Of a DNA stretch of 34,289 nucleotides, positions 18,454 through 25,539 are shown piece after piece. A program made the translations under genes and the position numbers. How positions within the stretch are numbered: position 1 is the first letter of the stretch; every line of letters begins with the position of its first letter. Below the pieces are notes generated by a model that was not told the DNA's origin, did no database searches, and saw only the letters and a list, made by a program, of their open reading frames with translations. The stretch covers positions 1 through 34,289 of the forward strand of contig CAAFWR010000054.1 in assembly GCA_900766745.1 (NCBI GenBank), written 5' to 3'. The stretch comes from Methanobacteriaceae archaeon (GTDB lineage Archaea; Methanobacteriota; Methanobacteria; Methanobacteriales; Methanobacteriaceae).

Positions 18454-20121
18454 ATGAATGATTTGGAAGAAATTGTCTATAAACATGCTTTATTAAATGC
18501 AGCTAAGCACAAAGGAAGTGCAAATCCCGGAGCAGTTATTGGTTCCATAATGAGTCAGGAAGCAGAACTTAGAAGTAGAGCAAAAGAGATAGGTCCTATT
18601 GCAGGTAAGATCGTAGGTCAGGTAAACAACCTGTCTCCAGAGGAATTGGCTTCTGAAATGGAAAAATATGCAGTAGAAGTTAAAGAAAACAAACCTAAAA
18701 AAGAAGTAGGTCTCCAGGAACTTCCAGGCTCTCATGAAAACATTGTAATGAGGTTTGCACCTAACCCAAGTGGCCCATTACACATAGGACATGCCCGTGC
18801 TGCAGTTCCAAATGGGGAATATGTCAAAAGACATAATGGAAAATTGATCTTGAGAATAGAAGATACAGATCCAAAAAGGGTCTTTGAACCGGCTTACGAA
18901 ATGATACCTGAAGACCTGGAATGGTTGGGAATCACACCAGACGAGATAGTATACCAAAGTGACAGATTTGAAACATATTACGATTACGCTCGTCAGCTAA
19001 TAGAAAATGGAGCAGCATACATGTGTACCTGTGATGGCACAACATTTAAAGAGCTTAAAGACAACTGCCAACCATGTCCATGTAGGGACAATAGTGTAGA
19101 AGAAAATCTTGAACTATGGGATAAATTTGGAGAAATGGATGTTGGAGAGGCAGTTTTAAGAGTAAAAACAGATATAAATCATAAAAATCCAGCTATTCGT
19201 GACTGGGTAGCAATGAGACTTGTAGAAGAACCACATCCACGTCTTGGAAACAAATATAGAATATATCCAATGATGAACTTTTCAGTAGCTGTAGATGACC
19301 ATTTATTAGGTTTAACACACGTTTTAAGAGGAAAGGATCATTTGGCTAACACTGAAAAACAGAAATACCTCTATGAACATATGGGATGGAAAATGCCAGA
19401 ATTCATCCATTACGGAAGACTGAAAATGGAAGACATTGCATTAAGTACCTCCAAAGCAAAAGAAGGAATAGAAAGTGGAGAATATAGTGGATGGGACGAT
19501 CCAAGACTTGGAACACTAAAAGCTATTGCAAGAAGAGGAATTGACCCAAGAACAATATATCAGCTTATCACTGAAATTGGTGTGAAAATGTCAGATTCAG
19601 CTATAAGCTGGAAAAAAATCTATGGTCTAAATCGTAATTTCATAGAACCAATAGCTAACCGTTATTTCTTTGTTGAAAATCCTGTAAAAGTTGCTGTTGA
19701 CGGATACAATGATGGAACAGTAGCTATTGAAAGACCATTACATGCAGACCACACTGAAAGAGGAAACAGAACATTAACCTTTGACGGAACAGCATATCTA
19801 GCTAAAGAAGATATTAAAGATGGAGTAGTTAGATTGATGGATGCAGTAAATGCAGATATTGAAGGAGATAAATTAACCTATAACTCAACTTCATTTGAAG
19901 ATGCAAGAGAACAGAAAGCCAGAATCATCCAATGGGTTCCAGTAGAAGAAAATATTAATGTAAAAATAATCATGCCTGACGGAACTGCAAAAACAGGATT
20001 AGGTGAAATAGCTATTAAAGATTTAAAAGTAGATGATATAGTTCAATTCGAAAGAGTTGGATTTGCACGTTTAGATGAAATTACAGATGATGAAGTAATA
20101 TTTTACTTCGCTCATAAATAA
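18454..20121 (+). CDS. gltX: Glutamyl-tRNA synthetase (archaeal type)
   Basis: This 555-residue class I synthetase charges tRNA-Glu, and in archaea often tRNA-Gln as well. An archaeal N-terminal extension of about 95 residues precedes the HIGH motif in FAPNPSGPLHIGHARA. A CTCDGT...CPCR segment follows, and the KMSKS equivalent is LSTSKAKEG. The C-terminal half is the beta-barrel anticodon domain typical of archaeal/eukaryotic GluRS/GlnRS. Upstream in-frame GTG 18442 and ATG 18445 exist; ATG 18454 is preferred because TGTGATG lies at normal distance and the product starts MNDLEEIV. Confidence 0.95.
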   Translation: MNDLEEIVYKHALLNAAKHKGSANPGAVIGSIMSQEAELRSRAKEIGPIAGKIVGQVNNLSPEELASEMEKYAVEVKENKPKKEVGLQELPGSHENIVMRFAPNPSGPLHIGHARAAVPNGEYVKRHNGKLILRIEDTDPKRVFEPAYEMIPEDLEWLGITPDEIVYQSDRFETYYDYARQLIENGAAYMCTCDGTTFKELKDNCQPCPCRDNSVEENLELWDKFGEMDVGEAVLRVKTDINHKNPAIRDWVAMRLVEEPHPRLGNKYRIYPMMNFSVAVDDHLLGLTHVLRGKDHLANTEKQKYLYEHMGWKMPEFIHYGRLKMEDIALSTSKAKEGIESGEYSGWDDPRLGTLKAIARRGIDPRTIYQLITEIGVKMSDSAISWKKIYGLNRNFIEPIANRYFFVENPVKVAVDGYNDGTVAIERPLHADHTERGNRTLTFDGTAYLAKEDIKDGVVRLMDAVNADIEGDKLTYNSTSFEDAREQKARIIQWVPVEENINVKIIMPDGTAKTGLGEIAIKDLKVDDIVQFERVGFARLDEITDDEVIFYFAHK

Positions 20122-20126
20122 TTTCA

Positions 20127-20133
20127 TTTTTTT
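20127..20133 (+). terminator. T-run terminator after gltX
   Basis: A run of seven T follows the gltX stop without a hairpin, as for simple archaeal oligo-T terminators. Further T-rich tracts follow downstream. Confidence 0.35.
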
Positions 20134-20324
20134 ACGTTCTATATCTCTTTATTGGAATAATTTTCATTATAAAACTTTTTTTCTAGATTTTCAGTTTAAC
20201 TAGTAGTTTTTTTTTTAATTATTTTTCTAATTTTACTTTTTTTCTAAATTTCAAACATAGTTAATCATGTTGTTTAATTGAGATTTTTTTTTTCGTAAAC
20301 TTCAGTTTCTCCAATGGGGGTGCT

Positions 20325-22946
20325 GTGCTTTGGAATGGTGAAAAGGGTACTCTAATGGATTCAATTTTTGTTAATAATACAGCTAATGCTCAAGGTGGCG
20401 CTATTTATTGGAATGGTATTAATGGTACTATAAAAGACTCTACTTTCATAGACAACAGTGCTACTAATTATGGTGGTGCTGTTCGTTGGGTTGGTGTTAA
20501 TGGTACTTTAATTGATTCAAAGTTCATTAATAATAGTGTTACAACTTATGATGGTGGTGCCGTTCATTGGTATGGGGCTAATGGTACTTTAATTGGTTGT
20601 ACTATTACTGGCAACACTGCTATTAGAAATGGTGGTGGAGTTTACTGGCAAGGAGCTAATGGTGATTTAAAGAGTTCTATTTTCACACGTAATTCTGCAA
20701 CTAGTGCTGCGGGTGCTGTTTATTGGGATGGTATTAATGGTACTTTAATTTATTCTAATTTTACCCGTAATTCTGCAACTAGTGCTGGAGGTATTCGTTG
20801 GTATGGGGCTAATGGAACTATGACTAATTGTTCTTTCAATAATAATGTTGCTAATTGGGCTGCTGGTGGAGTTCAATGGGATGGTGTTAATGGTACTATA
20901 AAAGACTCTACTTTCACAGAAAACACTGCTAAAGAAAATAATGGTGGTGCTATTTCATGGACTGGTGCTAATGGTACTTTAACTAATTCAAATTTCACCA
21001 ACAATAATGCAACCCAAAGTGGTGGTGCTGTTTACTGGAGTGGTGCTAATGGTAATTTATTTAATTCCAATTTTACCAACTGTAAAGCTATTACTAATGG
21101 AGGGGCTGTTTACTGGAGTGGTGTTAATGGTACTTTAAATGGTTCCTATTTCACTGGTAATTCTGCTAAATTAGGTGGGGGTATTTTTTGGGGTGGTGAT
21201 AAAGGTATTTTAATTAATTCTATTTTTGCAGATAACTCTGCTGATGTTTATGGAGGTGGAGTTTACTGGACTAGTGCTAATGGTAATATAACTGATTCTA
21301 TTTTTAATAGTAATTCTGCTGGCCGTTATGGAGGTGGAGTTATCTGGTATGGTGTTAATGGTACCATTTCTAAATCTTCTTTCACGGATAATGCTGCAGG
21401 CATGTATGGTGGTGGCTTTTATCTGACCTCAAAAGCAAACAATAATATTTTAACTGGTTGTAATTTCACTGGTAACACTGCTAATATCCTTGGTGGTGCT
21501 GCTAGCTTAACTGGTGCTAATAGTGCCGTATTTGATTGTAGTTTCACAGATAATCATGCAGATCACGGAGATAATGTTTATTGGTATTGGACTGTAGATG
21601 ACTTTTTAAATAAATATACCCAAATCCATGATTATGATTATGTCAGAATTCAAAATGGTACTGGAACCCCTTCAAGTACTATTGTTTTGAATAAAAAAGG
21701 AGTAATCATCACAAGTGAAGGTAATGTAATCTTCGATGCCAAAGGTGGAAATCTTCACTTTGAAGTGACTGGAGATAATGTTTTAATAGAGAATTTAACT
21801 TTCCGAAACTTCAATTTTACTAATGGTGATGGAGGAGCAATAGAATGGAATGGAAACAATGGAGTATTGAAAAATTGTAAATTCATCAACAACACAGCTA
21901 CTGGGTATGGTGGAGCTATACATTGGGTTGGTGCTAATGGTAGATTATCTACTTCTATTTTCATTAATAATACTGCTAATACACATGGTGCTGGTGTTGC
22001 ATGGAATGGCCTTTGTGGTAATTTAACTGATTGTAGTTTCACTGGTAACAATGCAATTACTGGTTATGGTGGAGGTGTTTTATGGGATAATATTAATGGT
22101 AGTTTATCTGGTTGTACTTTCACTAATAATGCTGCAGCTGTGGGTGGAGGTGTTTTCTGGAATCATCCTAATGGTATTCTCACTAATTCTAATTTTACAG
22201 GAAATACTGCTAATAATGATGGTGGTGCTATTTGTTGGCGTAGTGCTGGAAAAGGTACTATAAAAGATTCTATTTTCATTAATAACAAAGTTACTGCGGG
22301 GAATGGTGGTGGTGTTTCCTGGCGTAATATTTATGGTTCTAATGGAAATTTAACTGGCTGTACTTTCACTAATAATACTGCAGCTGTAGGTGGTGGTGTT
22401 TTCTGGCAAGCCAATAATGGAACTTTAACTGGCTGTACTTTCACTGGTAACACTGCTAGTAATAATGGTGGTGCTGTTTTCTGGGGTGGTGCTAATGGAA
22501 CTTTAACTGGCTGTACTTTCACTGCCAATACTGTTAATATACATGGTGCTGGTGTTTTCTGGAATGGTGTTGAGGGTATTTTAAAGGATTCTATTTTCAC
22601 TAATAACACTGCTATTAATGGTAATGGTGGTGGAATTTGTTGGAATAGTGTTACTGGTATTTTAGCTAATTCTATTTTCACTAATAACTATGGTAAAATG
22701 AGAGGAGGTGCAATTTACTTTACTAGTTTAGGTAATATGAATAATTGTAGTTTTATAAACAGTAAATCACATCAATCAAACGGAATTTATGCTTCCGATA
22801 ATTTAGCTATTAATGATGGAAATGGTATAGTGTACCTATTCATCAATGGCACTCTCTCAGGCATTTCAACCGTAGTGTTAAACAATGAAACCTATTATTA
22901 TCCCCCTAATTCGAATATTAATTTTAAAAAGTATGTGTTTATATGA
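20325..22946 (+). CDS. Adhesin-like beta-helix protein, 5'-truncated (probable pseudogene)
   Basis: About 28 rungs of a roughly 26-residue repeat, with consensus GGAVYWNGANGTLTNSNFT, predict a parallel beta-helix of the methanogen adhesin-like type. Near residues 430-505 a non-repeat head module (DDFLNKY...IENLTFRNFNF) interrupts the rungs. The first possible start is GTG at 20325 with no ribosome binding site or signal peptide. Repeat homology already runs upstream in the same open frame (FVNFSFSNGGAV, from about 20292), matching the end of that head module (FRNFNFTNGDGGAI). I infer loss of the signal peptide and first head module. The C-terminus lacks a membrane anchor. It might act as a silent recombination cassette. 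Confidence 0.75.
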   Translation: MLWNGEKGTLMDSIFVNNTANAQGGAIYWNGINGTIKDSTFIDNSATNYGGAVRWVGVNGTLIDSKFINNSVTTYDGGAVHWYGANGTLIGCTITGNTAIRNGGGVYWQGANGDLKSSIFTRNSATSAAGAVYWDGINGTLIYSNFTRNSATSAGGIRWYGANGTMTNCSFNNNVANWAAGGVQWDGVNGTIKDSTFTENTAKENNGGAISWTGANGTLTNSNFTNNNATQSGGAVYWSGANGNLFNSNFTNCKAITNGGAVYWSGVNGTLNGSYFTGNSAKLGGGIFWGGDKGILINSIFADNSADVYGGGVYWTSANGNITDSIFNSNSAGRYGGGVIWYGVNGTISKSSFTDNAAGMYGGGFYLTSKANNNILTGCNFTGNTANILGGAASLTGANSAVFDCSFTDNHADHGDNVYWYWTVDDFLNKYTQIHDYDYVRIQNGTGTPSSTIVLNKKGVIITSEGNVIFDAKGGNLHFEVTGDNVLIENLTFRNFNFTNGDGGAIEWNGNNGVLKNCKFINNTATGYGGAIHWVGANGRLSTSIFINNTANTHGAGVAWNGLCGNLTDCSFTGNNAITGYGGGVLWDNINGSLSGCTFTNNAAAVGGGVFWNHPNGILTNSNFTGNTANNDGGAICWRSAGKGTIKDSIFINNKVTAGNGGGVSWRNIYGSNGNLTGCTFTNNTAAVGGGVFWQANNGTLTGCTFTGNTASNNGGAVFWGGANGTLTGCTFTANTVNIHGAGVFWNGVEGILKDSIFTNNTAINGNGGGICWNSVTGILANSIFTNNYGKMRGGAIYFTSLGNMNNCSFINSKSHQSNGIYASDNLAINDGNGIVYLFINGTLSGISTVVLNNETYYYPPNSNINFKKYVFI
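22105..22524 (+). repeat. Near-identical DNA repeats inside the adhesin-like gene
   Basis: Positions 22105-22160 and 22351-22406 match at 51 of 56 bases. Positions 22415-22446 and 22493-22524 are identical over 32 bases, exactly 78 nt (26 codons) apart. These in-frame repeats could expand or contract by recombination or slippage. Confidence 0.8.
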
Positions 22947-23341
22947 AAATTATTTAATTGCTCCTGTTCATTTAGAGTATTAATTTGCCTTTTTGTAATA
23001 TTTTTATTGAAGTGATAAAATTAATTGATTTTGATAAGTAATTTTGTATTATAAGAATAATAATTATTTAAAATTTGAAAATAGCTATTAAAAACCAGAG
23101 AAAATATTTAAAGAAGAATGTTTAAAGAGAATTAATATATAAAACAAAAGTTGATATCTTATGGCAAAACCAATAGCTCTCACTCCTGATTTTGAAGGAA
23201 GAGATGTGATAAATTAGCAAAAGAGTTATTACAACTTCATCAGAAAAAAATAATTCCAAGAAGAATATTTTACCTATAATCTAAACTAGGAATAGGAATA
23301 AAATATAATAAAATGTAAAAAATAGGTGGTTTAGAATAAAT
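22947..23341. other. AT-rich spacer carrying a decayed small gene
   Basis: Between the adhesin-like gene and the BRO-N gene no intact gene is seen. A TATA-like ATATATAA lies near 23135-23142, upstream of the frameshifted MAKPI-type remnant annotated separately. AGGTGG near 23324-23329 serves the downstream gene. Confidence 0.5.
23161..23279 (+). pseudogene. Frameshifted remnant of a small MAKPI-type protein
   Basis: ATG at 23161 opens MAKPIALTPDFEGRDVIN and stops at 23215. In another frame the sequence continues directly as DKLAKELLQLHQKKIIPRR to a stop at 23277-23279, so one indel near 23206-23212 would restore a product of about 39 residues. Short proteins starting MAKPI...TP...G-D are common in archaea and bacteria and often sit in accessory regions; I recall the pattern but cannot assign a function. 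TATA-like sequence upstream suggests it was once expressed. Confidence 0.5.
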
Positions 23342-24163
23342 ATGTCTAAAAATGAAATTAAGTTATTTCAGAATAATAAGATAAGGGCCAAATGGGATTC
23401 TGAAATAGAAGATTATTATTTTTCTATAATAGATGTTATTGGAGTCTTAACTGAAAGTAATAATCCTAATCGATACTGGTCTGATTTAAAAAACAAATTA
23501 AAAGAAGAAACAGGTGAACCTTACGATAATATCGTAAGGTTGAAAATGATTGCAGCTGATGGTAAAAGAAGATTAACAGATGTAGCAAATACTCAACAAT
23601 TATTGAGAATTATCCAGTCAATACCTTCACCCAAAGCTGAACCGTTCAAACAATGGTTAGCACAATTAGGTCATGAAAGAATTAATGAAATAGCAGCCCC
23701 TGCACTAGCAATTGAAAGAGCAATAGAAACTTATCGTAAGAAAGGATATAGTGAAGAATGGATTAGTCAAAGATTAAGATCTGTTGAGATTCGTAAAGAT
23801 TTAACTCATGAATGGGATAGATCAGGAATAAAAGAAGGATTAGAATATGCTATTTTAACAAATGAAGTTAGTAAAGCATGGTCCGGAATGACCGCAAAAG
23901 AATATAAAGAATATAAAGGACTTAAAAAAGAAAGTCTAAGAGACAACATGACTAACACAGAATTAGTTTTAAACATGCTTGCTGAAGTTTCAACCACTGA
24001 AATTAGTAAAAATGAAAACCCTTACGGTTTGGATGAAAGTAAAAATGTTGCAAGGAGAGGAGGCAGTATTGCAGGAAATGCCAGAAAAGATTTAGAAAAA
24101 AATATTGGTAAAAAAATAATAAAAAGCAATAATTCTAAAAAATCAAGAATATTGGATGAATAA
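23342..24163 (+). CDS. BRO-N domain protein, DinD-like
   Basis: This 273-residue protein has an N-terminal BRO-N domain (about residues 5-110: IRAKWDSEIEDYYFSIIDVIGVL, NRYWSDLKNKL, TQQLLRIIQSI), a DNA-binding module common in phage antirepressors. Its C-terminal half (GLKKESLRDNMTNTELVLNM followed by ...GGSIAGNARKDLEKNIGK) resembles E. coli DinD, a DNA-damage-induced RecA modulator. Function in archaea is unknown; a phage or mobile origin is plausible. AGGTGG lies about 14 nt before the ATG, somewhat far. It stands alone between a decayed gene and a ZPR1 gene. Confidence 0.8.
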   Translation: MSKNEIKLFQNNKIRAKWDSEIEDYYFSIIDVIGVLTESNNPNRYWSDLKNKLKEETGEPYDNIVRLKMIAADGKRRLTDVANTQQLLRIIQSIPSPKAEPFKQWLAQLGHERINEIAAPALAIERAIETYRKKGYSEEWISQRLRSVEIRKDLTHEWDRSGIKEGLEYAILTNEVSKAWSGMTAKEYKEYKGLKKESLRDNMTNTELVLNMLAEVSTTEISKNENPYGLDESKNVARRGGSIAGNARKDLEKNIGKKIIKSNNSKKSRILDE

Positions 24164-24309
24164 TTTCACAGATAAATTCAAAACACGAGAAGTAGGCAAT
24201 GATAAAATAATCAATAGAACATATAACTATTTATCTGGAAATATCTAATCAATATATAAAACTTAAATAATATAATGTTAATAATCAATTAAAAATAGGA
24301 GATATTGAT

Positions 24310-24885
24310 ATGGATGAAATAAATTCAATGGCGATAAACTGTCCTGCATGTGGGGCTGAAAATAAGGCAAAATCTATAATGAGAGAAATAGAAATTCCCC
24401 ATTTTGGGAATGTACTTGAAACCACAATACTCTGTGATAAATGTGGATTTAAACATAACGACATTATTGCATTAGAACAACATGATCCTGCAAAATATAC
24501 AATAGATATAAATAAAGATAACTTATCTGTACGTGTTGTAAGATCACAATCTGCAACTGTTAGTATTCCAGAAATTGGAATTAAAGTGGAACCAGGTCCA
24601 AAATCTGAAGGATTTGTAACTAATATAGAAGGAATTATTGAAAGATTTAAAGATGCTACAAAAAAAGCATTAAACTTATTTACAGATGATGAATCACAAG
24701 AAAATGCTAAAAATATATTAAAACAATTAAATGACCTTATTGATGGAAAAACAACAGCTTCATTAATTATTGAAGATCCATTTGGTCAAAGTAATATTGT
24801 AAGCGATAATTTAATAAAAGAACCAATTCCAGAAGAGGATTTGAAAAATTTAAAAACAGGATTTAGTGTAATAGGGGATAATTGA
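24310..24885 (+). CDS. ZPR1 zinc-finger domain protein
   Basis: This 191-residue protein carries one ZPR1 unit: a zinc finger with cysteines at 11, 14, 42 and 45 (CPACG...CDKCGFKHND) followed by the beta-rich domain with LSVRVVRSQSATVSIPEIGI and GPKSEGFVTNIEGI. Eukaryotic ZPR1 has two units and acts as an eEF1A chaperone; the single-unit archaeal form probably has a related but unproven role. GGAGATATTG precedes the ATG. It converges on a divergent histone-fold gene with only 5 bp between the stops, and both stops lie within one hairpin. Confidence 0.92.
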   Translation: MDEINSMAINCPACGAENKAKSIMREIEIPHFGNVLETTILCDKCGFKHNDIIALEQHDPAKYTIDINKDNLSVRVVRSQSATVSIPEIGIKVEPGPKSEGFVTNIEGIIERFKDATKKALNLFTDDESQENAKNILKQLNDLIDGKTTASLIIEDPFGQSNIVSDNLIKEPIPEEDLKNLKTGFSVIGDN

Positions 24886-24905
24886 AGAATTTATTCTTCA
24901 ATATC
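24877..24905. terminator. Shared bidirectional hairpin between convergent genes
   Basis: ATTGAAGAAT (24881-24890) pairs with ATTCTTCAAT (24893-24902). GAT/ATC extend the stem beyond a single bulged base. The ZPR1 TGA (24883-24885) is in one arm, and the opposite gene's TAA (24891-24893) spans the centre. No T-run follows on the plus strand, so it may act as an mRNA 3'-end or processing signal. Confidence 0.5.
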
Positions 24906-25319
24906 GCTTCCAAAAGTTGTAGCAGGTTCTTCTTCAACTACATCTTTTAATTTTAATGATTTTTTAACATCCATAGCTAAAGCGTCACAATCAGCTTTAA
25001 TAGCATCTAAATGTAATAAAATTCTTTCTTTTTCTTGATTAATTCTTTTAATGTTGGTATAAGGATAAGTTGATTCTTTTAACATCTCATATTCGATAGT
25101 AGTATATGGATATTCATTTAATTGTTCACAGACATTTACAAGAACGTCGTATAAAAATTTATTCATCTCAACTTTAACTCTTTCTTTAATCATTTTGTCA
25201 TCGTCAAGATTTTGTTTCATTAAACGAACAACTTCTGCTTTTGCAAATGGTAATTTGTCGTCATCTTCTTCATCAATCATAATATCTTCATTTACCATAT
25301 TTTCATCAGTATCGACCAT
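24891..25319 (-). CDS. Divergent histone-fold protein, possible coiled-coil histone variant
   Basis: This 142-residue protein starts with a strongly acidic tail (residues 1-22). A segment aligning with the archaeal histone fold follows at about 23-85: [14 protein letters not shown] for helix 1, a DDDKMI loop, long helix 2 [20 protein letters not shown], a YPYTTIEY loop, and a short helix 3. The Arg/Lys residues that contact DNA in the second loop of HMfB-type histones are not conserved. A long amphipathic helix (about 88-122, [20 protein letters not shown]) could form a coiled coil. Coiled-coil histones have been described in Methanobacteriales, which fits. GGTGAT lies 4 nt from the ATG. Identification is by eye and could be wrong. 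Confidence 0.6.
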   Translation of the reverse strand: MVDTDENMVNEDIMIDEEDDDKLPFAKAEVVRLMKQNLDDDKMIKERVKVEMNKFLYDVLVNVCEQLNEYPYTTIEYEMLKESTYPYTNIKRINQEKERILLHLDAIKADCDALAMDVKKSLKLKDVVEEEPATTFGSDIEE

Positions 25320-25340
25320 AATATCACCACGTCTTTATTA

Positions 25341-25375
25341 TATGATAAGAAAATAGTCTTTACATCCTTATCATA
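25341..25375. promoter_or_regulatory. 9-bp inverted repeat in the leader of the histone-fold gene
   Basis: TATGATAAG (25341-25349) is repeated inverted as CTTATCATA (25367-25375) with a 17-nt spacer. On the minus strand it begins about where transcription should start. It can be a start-site operator or an mRNA leader hairpin. Confidence 0.5.
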
Positions 25376-25383
25376 CTATATTA

Positions 25384-25415
25384 TTTGCATGAACTTTTAT
25401 ATAAAGGTATGCAAA
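25384..25415. promoter_or_regulatory. Promoter of the histone-fold gene, TATA box flanked by an inverted repeat
   Basis: The minus strand reads CTTTATATAAAAG (centred near 25400), a strong box A. It is bracketed by TTTGCAT (25384-25390) and ATGCAAA (25409-25415), a perfect 7-bp inverted repeat with an 18-nt spacer. This is well placed for a dimeric repressor that blocks TBP. Confidence 0.6.
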
Positions 25416-25500
25416 ATATTTAAAAATAACCTCATAATCTTTATAGAAATAACAAAACTATTAAAATAATTAACCCTTATTTTAATAATTTTATATCTTG

Positions 25501-25536
25501 AAAAAAATTAAAAAATGAGTAGTTTAAAACTACTCA
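25501..25536 (-). terminator. Intrinsic-type terminator of the large adhesin-like gene
   Basis: On the minus strand a 10-bp inverted repeat (TGAGTAGTTT and its inverse, 25516-25525 and 25527-25536) is followed by T6-AA-T7 (25515 down to 25501). It lies just past the adhesin stop codon. Confidence 0.8.
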
Positions 25537-25539
25537 ATT

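Noticed and set aside
20284..20293. T10 run as a phase-variation switch for the adhesin-like gene
   Set aside because: Changing its length by one or two bases does not connect to any upstream start: each upstream frame stops within a few codons.
21755..22681. Frames opposite or shifted within the adhesin-like repeat gene
   Set aside because: They mirror the period of the GGT/AAT-rich repeats and encode repetitive Pro/Leu/Val strings typical of shadows.
20400..22700. CRISPR-like regular spacing
   Set aside because: The 75-80 nt period is a coding repeat of about 26 codons with substitutions throughout; there are no identical short repeats with unique spacers and no cas genes.
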